A program made the translations under genes and the position numbers. This document shows positions 36,501 through 46,200 of a stretch of DNA of 64,000 bases, one piece after another. This DNA is from Mycteria americana (Eukaryota; Chordata; Aves; Ciconiiformes; Ciconiidae), in NCBI RefSeq assembly GCF_035582795.1, contig NC_134373.1:13166001-13230000 (forward strand), read 5' to 3'. Under the pieces are notes generated by a model. The model worked only from the letters and a program-made list of their open reading frames with translations. It was not told the origin of the DNA and searched no databases. Within the stretch, counting starts at the first letter, position 1, and each line of letters starts with the position of its first letter.

Positions 36501-39011
36501 AGTTCGGTAGTATATAGTTTTGAAGATAAGGAGGCTTATGTTGCTATGCTCATTTTATGCATGTATGCTCAAAGAGCAGGCATAAAGTTGGAAAATGCAG
36601 TCCTAGGGAACTCTTGTACAGGTTGAATCTTCAGATTATACATGCATGTCCTCCCCCTGTATTCAAGGCCATGAGCTGTATGCAGAAGAAATAAAAAAAA
36701 AAAAAACAAAAAAACAGAAGAAAAAAAAAGAAATAAGAGAAATAGAAAAAAACTTTTTTTAACTGTAATAACTCTTGGGAGTCTTAAGCAGCTAGCTGCA
36801 AATTACATTACTTATGGGGCTTTCTTAAAATGTCCCAAGAGCCATGGCAGACCTCAAACAGCTCCAAATTTTGGTAGGTTGAAAGCTGCTGTAGTGGCAT
36901 TTTCTTTGATTATCTATCCCATTTTTTGCTGAGCATCTTTAGAGCAGGAACAGTAACCAAAGTACCTGAATTAAGAAATACTAATTAAAAATAATTATTA
37001 ATTGGAAGTTTACTTAATGATTCAGAAAATATTTAAAATGAGGCATATAAACTACTGTATTCACAGGGAGAAAGGCTTTGCAAGATCTGACAAATACTAG
37101 TACATGCTCTCACACTTCCTTACCCAAATCCCCCAAAACTTTAGAAGAAAAATCCGCAGCAGCATCTAGACAACGAGGAGCCGCTATTTGCTACAAAGAA
37201 CCCAATCTAAACTGGTAGGTATACATAAATTAGGGCTTTTGTTTGTTTTTTGGAATACATAACTATCTCCAGTAAAGATTTGCTATTAAAACCCCCGAAT
37301 AAAGAGTTGAACTATTTCTTTCACAAATCTGTTTCACAAAGATACTTCAGTGTTGATATAAAACATTTCCTATTCATGTGGCTGGATTTCCAAGTGCCAA
37401 AGTAAGACTCCAACAGTATTCAAGTCTCAAAATTTACATATAATGTAACATTTTATACTAGTAGTGAATAATGGTGAATTCTTAATGTTTGTCATGATAT
37501 AAACCCCTTTAGAGGTAGATAATTGTAAATGTTATACTTAAATGTAAACTTATACCATCATAATGTCCTTGTCATATTGTCAAGTGGCAAGATAATTTAT
37601 GCACTAATATTATATAATTCAGTCATTTTGCTTCAGCTAGCTGTATCTAATATAAGAAATCATCTGAGTTTCAGATATATTAATTTGACAATTAGTTATT
37701 TACCTCTCGGTGTTCTTAGCAAATTTAGTGGCACAGGATTTCTGAGACTGTTAAAAGACAAGACATAAATTGTGTAATAACTATTAAAATTTAAAAGAGG
37801 ATTTTAAAGCCAAACTTCCATTAAGAAAACTAATATGTTTGCACTTACATTAATAGATCTAAATCCCAATGGACCTTTAAGTTGATTACTTCTGAAAATA
37901 TTCTGAGAGTTTTTTGCCACAAAGTTTGTTGGGGTTTTTTGTTTGTTTTTTTGTTATTATCAAGTATAATATTAATTTAAGGAAAAATTATGCTGTGTTG
38001 TGTGTGTATTAGTAGAATGCATATTCATGAGGTAAAGACAGTATCAAGATTTCCCCATAGTAGTGTTGAGAGTGAAAGGATTATAGCAATTTACTTTATG
38101 ACAAAGGTGTAAAAGGAGTATGTCTTCCTTTTCTGGCAAAACTGTGGGAGGAGAAGAAAATAAATCCACAAACTGAAAAAATTAGCACAATGTTCTCCTA
38201 CACCATCAAAACATTTTTGTTTACCTCTGTAAGTAAGCAAACAATTAATTGAAGCAATGAAACTTAGGACAAACGGGCTAAAAGTAATGTAGGAAGTGTC
38301 TTTTCACTTTGCCACTGGCTTTTCAGAAACTTTTATGCCAGATAGTTTGTAAAAGAAATGCAAAGGGATTAGAGTTACATTTTTCTTTTACTAATTGAAT
38401 TGGATGCTAAAATGCTGTAATATTATGATATTGACACATTCTCCTCTTTTACCCCACAATGATAAGGTTCGGTATTTCTGGAGGGAGACAGTAATTAATA
38501 ACAGAAAAAAATGTGGATGTCACTCAAGTTTTTAGATTACTGTCTCCTATTTATATTTTATTTTCAATCTGCTGTCCTGAGTGGATACTGTTAAGCTCTT
38601 GGTTTAAATAATATTTTAGTTTTGTCTTATAGGAATAAGTTATGATTACTCACATATTAATATGATACAGGCCACATAAAAAGACTACTATTTTTAGCAT
38701 TGTTTTGGAAAACAGTAGTTATCTATGCCTTGTTATTTCAGACATATTTATTTTCCATAAATTTAATTTCTTTAGTGTATCAAGCTTTCATTGAGAGTGT
38801 TTACTATTTGAGATTGTTATTATAATTACATAATTATTATAATTATAGTTACATAGGTGCTTGGTGATATTCATCCATGATGTCTTTTTTTTCTTTTGTT
38901 TACAGCAAATTAAGGCGTGGGGATCGGTTTACAGATATACAATTTCTGGATTCCCCAGTCTGTAAAGTAAAAAATAAAAGAAGTTTTAAAAGTAAATCAA
39001 AATTTATTTGA
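27423..39011 (+). CDS. SGO2: SGO2, shugoshin 2 (complete coding region)
   Basis: Shugoshin 2 protects centromeric cohesin by bringing PP2A-B56 to it, chiefly in meiosis, and works with the Aurora B/MCAK machinery (family knowledge). Coding exons are 27423-27564, 29229-29404, 29819-29896, 30653-30735, 31133-31368, 31892-33904, 37067-37214 and 38906-39011. They sum to 2982 bases, 993 codons plus stop, against about 1265 in human. Residues 47-130 form the conserved N-terminal coiled coil (NNRALAVALSVERENSRKLK, FLQKEVEKLQLHNILLRQKL). The 2-kb exon encodes a Lys/Ser/Asn-rich, poorly conserved middle with the conserved island YDADMELTASDM near residue 366. The C-terminus has the basic shugoshin motif (SRQRGAAICYKEPNLNCKLR) plus an extra tail. 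Orthology is supported by position before AOX. Confidence 0.95.
29229..29404 (+). CDS. SGO2: SGO2 coding exon 2
   Basis: Acceptor tttag and donor gtatgc. It encodes SSMFKVSLKQNNRALAVALS and the coiled coil FLQKEVEKLQLHNILLRQKL, the PP2A-binding and dimerisation region of shugoshins. Confidence 0.95.
29819..29896 (+). CDS. SGO2: SGO2 coding exon 3
   Basis: Acceptor atgcag and donor gtaaga. The 78 bases encode NKTLIEIEAFLNDNLLTAIE and ISSLSE, the end of the coiled coil. Confidence 0.94.
30653..30735 (+). CDS. SGO2: SGO2 coding exon 4
   Basis: Acceptor gaaag and donor gtaggt. The 83 bases encode TLQSSLPLSAGPSSLTDGQF and KSTCQSA. It is too short to stand out as an open frame. Placement rests on phase and on the QSS-LSA match to the family. 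Confidence 0.85.
31133..31368 (+). CDS. SGO2: SGO2 coding exon 5
   Basis: Acceptor tttcag and donor gtatga. It encodes SVELPVKLPLIAKANAKQQD and onward to HKNLFLKG. The motif LPVKLPLIA matches the conserved LPFARVPL region of SGO2. Confidence 0.92.
31892..33904 (+). CDS. SGO2: SGO2 large coding exon 6
   Basis: Acceptor tttgcag ends at 31891 and donor gtaagt follows 33904, giving 2013 bases and 671 codons without a stop. The open frame begins earlier, at 31798, but that part is intronic by splice site and phase. Composition is Lys/Ser/Asn/Gln-rich with many basic clusters (KRKQDQKHVIKRKYNKKSSY). The only strongly conserved block I can see is VYDADMELTASDMGQVLTV at about 32269-32325. A run of eight Gs near 33547 is a spot for sequencing error. 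Confidence 0.94.
36311..36373. repeat. 21-bp tandem repeat x 3
   Basis: Three adjacent copies of TACATATTGATTGTTTAGTA plus T. The first two are identical and the third differs at a base or two. Confidence 0.95.
37067..37214 (+). CDS. SGO2: SGO2 coding exon 7
   Basis: Acceptor ttcacag and donor gtaggt. It encodes RKALQDLTNTSTCSHTSLPK and onward to the shugoshin C-terminal basic motif SRQRGAAICYKEPNLN. Both phases fit. Confidence 0.93.
38906..39011 (+). CDS. SGO2: SGO2 terminal coding exon
   Basis: Acceptor tttacag and stop TGA at 39009-39011. It encodes KLRRGDRFTDIQFLDSPVCK and a Lys/Ser-rich end. The RRGDxFTDxxFLxSP pattern resembles the SGO1 C-terminal region. Confidence 0.92.
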
Positions 39012-39313
39012 AGAAGACAAGATAATTGCCTTTATGAACAATACTTCTAAAATGGGTACAATTTTTTAAATATACATATGTTTAGCAGTATAGAGTACTT
39101 ATTGTTCTTTGATTAGTAAAGGTCATCCAAAGTGGAATTTCCTGGAAAGGAGCCGCTATATAAGGGACACAGAATACTTTACTGAGGAAGGCAAATACAG
39201 GTTAGGCTCCACTCTTGTGTTTTGCATTTCTGGTCAGGAATTTATAATCTGTTCAAAGGGCTTGCAGCACTTCTTAATTTGTAAGAAAACTGTACGTTTT
39301 AATGAGAATTAAA

Positions 39314-39319
39314 AATAAA
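39314..39319 (+). terminator. Candidate SGO2 polyadenylation signal
   Basis: AATAAA about 300 bases after the SGO2 stop, in AT-rich sequence. It is the best placed hexamer for this gene. Confidence 0.55.
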
Positions 39320-39941
39320 TCACCTTTGCGAATTTTAATGTGAGTTATGCATATTTACCATGAGTAGAACCATTTCTCAATGCTGGTTGGAACAGACACA
39401 AGCATCCCAAATCTTAATAAATCTACTGAAATAGATGGAGACAGTCCCTTTTTTTTGGTAGTTGACTTTTGGATTTGACAAAAGCATACTGAAATTTGAA
39501 TGAGGAAGTCGTATTTTGAGAAATAGTAGAGAAGTCTAGTGTCCAGAGTATGTGCCAGAGGCAGCCAGAAAGAAAATAGCACTGCAATAGAAATTCAGTA
39601 GTAAACAGGATCCAGACAAAGCAACACCTTGAGTTTCCAACTGAGAGTGCTAGTGTGACGACTGATACAACTGCATCATACCATTCAGCTATAAGGTTTT
39701 TGTACTGCTTCCCCTCTGGACCCTCATTGATCACTTCTGCGTTCCATAATGCACTGTCAGCTGACAAACGGTTTTCTGGCATTACCTGAATCATAGATGC
39801 TGCCAGCTGCAGGCTATAGCTCACAGCCCACACAACTTTTACAGATTACGTTGGATAAGGTTCAGGTTCATTTTGCAACCAGTATAGCCATAGCTCATTT
39901 TTAATGAGATACAAATAAGTTAAATTCTTTTGGTTATCGAA

Positions 39942-40245
39942 GGTGGTTCTTCACACAGTATGCAGTTATGCTGAGGAATTCCTTACTGCAGGAGTAGATG
40001 TTATTAATTTACATGGGCTTAAAAAATGATTGGACAAATTAATGGAACAAAAATCTGTGAGGAATTACCAGAAACACCATTTCTGGCACAGGATGTCCCT
40101 GAATTGCAAATTGTTGAAGGCTGGAAGAGTGTTCTGGAGAAGCCTCACTATGCATTTGACCAATTTTATACTTTTTCCAAGGGCATTCACTGTTGAAACC
40201 TTCAGAGCCCAGTTCTTTGGTTAGCTAGACCTTTGGCGTGATACT
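39942..40245 (+). mobile_element. Old CR1-group LINE 3' region
   Basis: Recognised by the order of degraded phrases resembling a repeat known from sauropsids: TTCTTCACACAGT, GGAATTCCTTACTGCAG, GGACAAATTAATGGAA, TCCCTGAATTGCAAATTG, and a terminal GCTAGACCTTTGG. It is highly diverged, so older than the other CR1 copies here. Family naming is tentative. Confidence 0.6.
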
Positions 40246-40344
40246 GTTTTTAAGAGGTGTAATGGATACTCTTAAATTTATAATGTATTCTTAAAAATAC
40301 CAAACCAGACCATACTCTTCGTACTTCATTGTAGCTTCCATTGT

Positions 40345-40880
40345 AACCTGGGAAGGTGATGATGAAAATAGTCCTGGAAACTGTTTCCATACATGTTAAA
40401 GACAAGAAGGTGATTGGGAGTAGTCGGCATTGATTTACAAAGGGGAAATCATGCTTTGTTAACCTGGTAGCCTTCTACAATGAGACACCTAGCTTGGTGG
40501 GTGCGGGGAGAGCAGATGTTGTTTATCTCAACTTTAGTACGGCTTTTGACGTTATCTCTGATAACATCCCACAGACAAGCTGACGCACTATGTTAGTTAA
40601 GTGCCCAGTGAGGTGGGTTGAAAAGTGCTGAACCACCAGTCCCAGAGGGTTGTCATCAGCGGCACGCAGTCCAGTTGGAGGCAAAACACTAGAGCTCCCT
40701 AGGGTTTTGTACTGGGGCCAGTACTGTTTAACATCTTCATTAATGACCTGTATGACAGAGTGCAGCCTACACAAATTTGCAGTTGATACGAAACTGGGAG
40801 GAGTGGCTGAAACTGGATGGTTATGCTGCCATTCAGAGGCACCTGGACAGGCTGGAGAAATGGGCCAAGAGGAACCTACG
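40345..40880 (+). mobile_element. CR1 LINE ORF2 (reverse transcriptase) fragment
   Basis: Corresponds to the CR1 reverse transcriptase region: ACAAAGGGGAAATCATGCTT, AGTACGGCTTTTGACGTTAT (the S-x-AFDxx motif area), CCAGTTGGAGGCAAAACACT, ACATCTTCATTAATGACCTG (the INDL motif) and CATTCAGAGGCACCTGGACA. Several frame changes show that it is dead. Short open frames over 40523-41019 are by-products of it. Confidence 0.88.
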
Positions 40881-40900
40881 TCCTTCTCCTGTGAGTTGCC

Positions 40901-40934
40901 AGAATTTCAGCTGCATAAGAATTTCAGCTGCATA
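40901..40934. repeat. 17-bp perfect direct repeat
   Basis: Two adjacent identical copies of AGAATTTCAGCTGCATA just after the CR1 fragment. Confidence 0.95.
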
Positions 40935-41121
40935 TTTCGACAGAAAAATGAGTCATACATATCAAAATGTACTCCTGGATATAGCTTTCAGTTGTGTCCA
41001 TTCTACATGTAAGTCTTGAACTATAAGCATAAACAGTAAGAGGTACAGAAGCATTGTTTACAAATATTTGAGTAATACCACAACTGTTTTCTGTTGTGTT
41101 TTTTTTAATGATGGTCTGTAG

Positions 41122-41281
41122 CGCCAAGACAGCTTCCTGAAGGTCCTGTAAAACATGCCATGTATGAATTTGGAGTTAAATATGCCACTAGTGAGGTCGT
41201 TTACATAGGGGAACTTTATCCCCTAAACAGGGAGCTTGTCTAGCTGTGGTCACCAGTTCCAGAGACCATGCAAAGATTGTG
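41122..41281 (+). pseudogene. Decayed aldehyde oxidase exon (relic of a lost AOX paralogue)
   Basis: Clearly homologous to AOX coding exon 17 at 63190-63359, and on the same strand. The first part reads PEGPVKHAMYEFGVKYATSE, then VVYIGELYPLNRELV, matching the pattern P-PV-M-G-K-ATxExVYI-L-EL of the live exon. After a one-base loss the frame continues as VVTSSRDHAKIV, matching [13 protein letters not shown] splice-acceptor-like tgtag ends at 41121, but the donor GTAAGT has decayed to GTGAAT. Kept introns and splice borders indicate a gene duplicate and not a processed copy. I found no other exons of this copy nearby. Confidence 0.85.
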
Positions 41282-42768
41282 AATGTACAGCAATAAGGAC
41301 AGCAAGATGTTTTCAGGTAGAACCTCACCAGAAAAAAAAAAAGTATTCCATCAGTATGAAAATTCTTCCAATACGAAACTTATCTTATCACCCAGGCAAT
41401 GTGATCTGTATTGTGAAACAGAGCTGTTAAAATTATTATCTGACAAGTTTTAGCAAACAGACTTTTCCTTTCTGAAACATGCTGTGTATGTCGCTACGTC
41501 AGCAAGACCATTATGAAGAGGTGCAGAAGTAGTTGGGAAGATAGATTCTATACTGATTCAATGTTATTTGAAAAAGAATTACACATAGAGTGGTTTTATA
41601 CATTCTTTCTTGTATTTTTTTAAGAAGTTTGTAATTAATTGGGGCTTTTTAATTGAATGTTCTTGCTAGCTTTCACTGTTCATCAACATCACCAACCATG
41701 TCATGAGAAATCCCAAAGAAGTATCTGTTACAACTTGTGTTCCCTGTGCTGGCACTGCAGCAGCAAAGCATGGTGTTTTTTTAAATGGTTGTTTCTCTCT
41801 CTTGCCCATGGTTTGAAAGCTAGAAACAGAAGCACATGCTTCATTTTCTCAGAAAAAAAATAATCTTTTTGGAGTTGGTCTTAATTATTTTTTCAGTGAA
41901 GGTCCTGTTGTTCCACACAGCCTCAGGTGTTACCAGCTAGACTGCTACGGTGTTCCAAATAAAAGCATGTATTTTCAATGAAAGTATAAGGCCTAGGGCT
42001 TTATGCCTTAGTTTCTTCCATTCCTTTTAGTACAGATATCTTTCAAAGTGATAAAGAAAATGACCTGACAACGCGTAGAAGTTATTTTAAGTAACTCTGA
42101 AATCACATTATCGTTGCTACTGCCCTTCTTTCCTCATTTTCTCCATCCTTATGGTTTTTGTTGCTCAAATTGATGTTCTATACACAGAGAAAATTTACTT
42201 TGTTATTTTCTAGGATGCAGTTCTTTTAATTGTTCTGCAAAATGGTCACTTACTCTGGTATTGTGTAAATAACGTTACATTGCCTGTTAAATCTTCACTA
42301 AATGTGCTGCTTTTACCAGATCAGTTGATATATTAGAAGCTCTTGCCAGGAAAAAGATGTAAAAACAGCTCATGATATTCAAGATAAAAAATAATCTGTA
42401 GCTGTCACAAGGATTAAGATTATTTGACTGAGGGTAAGGTAATTTGAACTTCTTTTTATAGCTTCCAAGTTGTTTTTTCTCATGTTTATTCAGTCTAATT
42501 TTTTTTGCATTTAATATTTTAGTTTACCACTAATAAAGATTTTGATTGTTTTAAAATTTGTAGGAAAATTAATTCTATATCTTTAGATTAAACAGGAAGA
42601 GGAAAATATTTATGATTCTATAAACCCTTGCTTGCACAAGTAGCCCTTACCAATGCTTATAATACCTGGAAGTTACTGCCGATTATTTTGTGAGTGCAAA
42701 TTAACGCAAAATTGCCGTTGGGCTCAGGATCACTACACTGCTGGATTTTACCACAATTTAAAACTACT

Positions 42769-42827
42769 TTTGGACTCGATGATCTTAAAGGTCTTTTCCA
42801 ACCTATACGATTCTGTGATTCTGTGAT
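42769..42827 (+). mobile_element. CR1 LINE 3' tail
   Basis: TGGACTCGATGATCTTAAAG, then TCTTTTCCAACCTATACGAT and ATTCTGTG octamers. It is a severely 5'-truncated CR1, about 350 bases before the AOX start codon. Confidence 0.9.
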
Positions 42828-42984
42828 TTGGAGATTTTACTGTTAGAAAGTAACAGCAGTTCACATTGCTAACGTTGCCGTTTTGCTCTGCAGGAACGTA
42901 CGTGCCCTTTGAGAAAGCGTGAGGTATGTCTTCGTGAAAGGATCCAGTACATGCACCCTGCGATGAGCTCCCAACGTTAACAAC

Positions 42985-43200
42985 AGCTGACCCGTGACCC
43001 TCCGGGCCGCAGCAGCTCGGCGGGCGCGGTGTCCCCGCCAGCCCCGCCGCGCTCCCCGCCCGCGGCCGCCCCCTGCGGCGCGGCCCCGGCCCCGCCTGCC
43101 AAGAGCTCTCCAGCTGCGGCTGCTGCAGCTGCCCGGGATTTCCTGCCGCTGCTGGTGCCGGGTCTGGGGTACAATGCCTCTGCAAGGGGCGGCGGGGGCT
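42985..43200. promoter_or_regulatory. CpG-rich start region of AOX
   Basis: About 200 bases of GC- and CpG-rich sequence directly before and over the AOX ATG (43174). It likely contains the transcription start and 5' UTR. No TATA box is evident. Confidence 0.6.
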
Positions 43201-43233
43201 GAGGAGCTGATTTTCTATGTGAATGGGAGGAAG
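43174..43233 (+). CDS. AOX1: AOX coding exon 1
   Basis: ATG at 43174 and donor gtaagt after 43233. It encodes [20 protein letters not shown]. The conserved [10 protein letters not shown] supports this start, and no upstream in-frame ATG competes. Confidence 0.93.
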
Positions 43234-46200
43234 GTAAGTGTTGCGCGGAAAGAGTGTGGAGAAAGGGGGGGCTGCTGTTCCGGAGCTAACGCCGAAGGGT
43301 GTGGGCACAGATTTGGTTTCCTCGGACTTCTTCCTCATGGGAGTATAACCGAATCCTCACACAAGCCTCCAGAAGCATTCCTTCCCATCTCCTCCTTGCT
43401 GAGTAAGAAGCGAATCAGCCTCCAAGTATTACTTTAGTTAGGACTAAAGTATTACTTTAGTGTTAGGACACTAACACTTTCCTGCATATGGCAAGTGCTG
43501 TTGGAAGGGGAGAAGCAGCAGAGGAGGACAAACATGATTACAACATCCCGTTTTAGCTAGCTCTGCTGCATTTGGGGGAAAAAACATGTCAAAGTGAAAG
43601 GGACTTTCAGCTGAGTATCAAATTTGGCTGGTGAGCAAACTAGTTTTTCATTTGTACGTGCCTGGCTTCTCATCTTTGATGGTATCAGAGTAGAGGCATC
43701 AGATTGTATCAGATGTTCAGAGGCACAACAGAAAGTCAGCAAGACTCAGGTGCCAAAATATGGACTATTGACCAACATAAAGATAATATTGCAAGAACAA
43801 AATTAAACTGGTTGTTGATTCCATGCAACTGGACAGAACTAGCTGATTCTAAGCAATGGAATAAGAAATACTGTAATCGATCAAGAATGTAGGCATTTCT
43901 ATTGCTCTATCCTGTTAGTCTGTTACGGCAAGTGAAAGTTTATGTAAAATAAAGCTGGAAGAAAAGTGGTTCCTGCTGATAGCCCTACAGGCTTCCTCTG
44001 GTGTTCATCCTGGTAGGTTAAAGTGCCAGGGAGACTTTAAAATCTGCAAATCATTAATTCTTTTTGCTATGCTGCCTCTATTGTAGCAAAGTTCTGCTGC
44101 ATTTTTATTTCTAGCGTGGCTGAAGGTAAATTCCCTCAGTATGACCATTCAGTATGACCAGCAGTTATTTTTAGTAGTTGCAAGGTGCCCTAGCACTTCT
44201 TTCCTGGAAACATACCTGTCTGAGAAGGAATTTCCAGAAGGAGCCCAAATTCTCTTGTGCTCTTTGGCAATTAGTCTAGTTCTATGAGAGGGAACGAGAG
44301 AAGGATTCTCTTACGGCTTTATGGGAATGTAGTCTGTGCCCTGAATTTTGAAAAACCTTGGTTTCTTAGTTAAAGCTTGTTTTTCATTTCTTACTGCAGA
44401 TAATAGAGAAAAATGCTGATCCTGAACAAATGCTGTTGTCTTATCTGCGAAAGAGACGTATCCTTTTCTTGTCTGCTCCCTTAAGTCACTCATTTGAAAG
44501 CCTTATTCAAGCAAAATTCTCATAAATGTTAATTAAAAGGTGATTTGCCAGGTTAAGGAAGTTGTGACTCCCTTAAGATAGAACAACCATATTAAATGAT
44601 GTGTCTTTCTTAAGCCAAATACTCTTCAGTGAGCTGCTGTATTTTTAGCCTAGTTTCCTAAACAAACAAAGTTATGCCATCGGCATGATATGTATGTGTG
44701 TATTTGTGTTCCTTCCCTCTCCCCCCATAAAGAAACCTAAGAACCTTTTGGCGAGTATACATAAAGCTTGACAGAATAGGAGCCTCCAAGTTTTGTAGCA
44801 GTGTCTCTCCCAGGAAAGGGGAGATCTTGTGATGAGACCCTGAGTCTGCTGGAATTTTGAGGTAATCTATTTTTTTCTTATGATAAGAACTCCAAACAGA
44901 TTTCTGAACTCAAAAACCAGGTTTAATAATAAGTAAATAGGAACAAGTGTTTTTTTAAAACAGAAAAAAAATTAAATTAGTTAGACAAGACAGAACAGAA
45001 GTTGGGACAGCTAGAGCTCTCATCCTGCCAGTTTTGTCTTTGCAGACAAGGTTCTTTCCTCCTGTCTTGGTTTCAGTCCACAGCTCAGTGGCTTTCTGGG
45101 TTGCTACAAATTGTGCAGCACTTTCTCTGATCTTTTCCTCTCTTTCTCTTCACCATTTCAGAGGTGAAGCCTGACTGTGTGTCTGCTCTGAACTGTTCTA
45201 ATTAGAAGTTGTCCAAAATCTGCTGCGCCACAAGCTTATTTCCAGTGTTCATGAAGCTGTTGTGTAATATTCTGAACACATGTGCAGGGACTCACAGCCA
45301 GGAGCAGGAAGCAAATGTGGGGAAGAGCAGAATCTCTCCTTTTTGCAGCTTCCTAGACTGTCTCATGAAACATACCCCCCACAGGGCAAGTGATCTACTA
45401 TGTACTATAGAATTCACACAGGAGAGTTCTTCTATTTGTCTCAAAAGAAAAACTTAAGTCAAAACATGTTTGTTACTGGTCAGTCATAAAGAGGAGTCTG
45501 GAGCAGAATAGGTTGCTGTAGTTAATGGAGCTTATGAAATTATTCTTCAGTAATTTGAACAACTTCAGACTCCATTGGACTATAAAAAGTAGAATCATAG
45601 AATAATTTAGGTTGGAAAAGACCCTTAAGATCATCGAGTCGAACCATTAACCTAACACTACGAAGTCCACCACTAAACCATGTCCCTAACTGCCACTTCT
45701 CTCATAAGTGTGATCTTTCAGATGAGATGCAAGGTTAATATCCTGACTATAAATGGGCCTTCTGGGAAAAACTGGGATATTGGTTTTAGTGTTCCACTGG
45801 AACTTCAGATATACAGCTATTTTGCCCATTACATGTTTTTTCCTTTCATATTTTCACTTGGAAAACTATTTTTCACTTCCTCTTTCTGTCCTAACTTACC
45901 CCTCTCCCAAAATAAGTCAGAGTCAAGTTTTCTGTTTTCTTGGGAACAGGATTTTGGTCATGTCATTCTTTAGCTTCAATCTTATTTTCACTGAAAATTT
46001 TAATCCAACATAGAAAGGAGTCTGATATATATGCTATCATACCAAACCAATTCTATGTTCCTTAGCAGTTCAGGAAAAAAGGTGGCCTCAAGCTTTTGAG
46101 CAGAATAAAGACCAAAGTGACACCTGATCATTTTTTTTCCCTAATGACAGCATTTTCAGTCCATCTTACAGGAACTAAGTATGGCTGTGGAGGAGGTGGC

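Larger units (their letters stand above)
27565..38905 (+). other. SGO2 introns
   Basis: The introns are 27565-29228, 29405-29818, 29897-30652, 30736-31132, 31369-31891, 33905-37066 and 37215-38905. They are AT-rich with homopolymer A runs (near 28750, 30153 and 36690-36735) and a 21-bp tandem repeat at 36311-36373. I see no gene or recent transposon. Confidence 0.85.
39320..43173. other. SGO2-AOX intergenic region
   Basis: Contains old CR1-type LINE sequence (39942-40245), a CR1 ORF2 fragment (40345-40880), a 17-bp direct repeat (40901-40934), a decayed AOX exon (41122-41281), a CR1 tail (42769-42827) and the AOX CpG-rich start. The stretch 41300-42760 is AT-rich and I see nothing in it. Confidence 0.75.

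Noticed and set aside
40523-41019. Open frames near 40.5-41.0 kb as host genes
   Set aside because: They are pieces of a dead CR1 reverse transcriptase.
42748-43338. 196-codon minus-strand open frame over AOX exon 1
   Set aside because: It is antisense to the AOX start and crosses the CR1 tail and CpG-rich segment; low-complexity composition.
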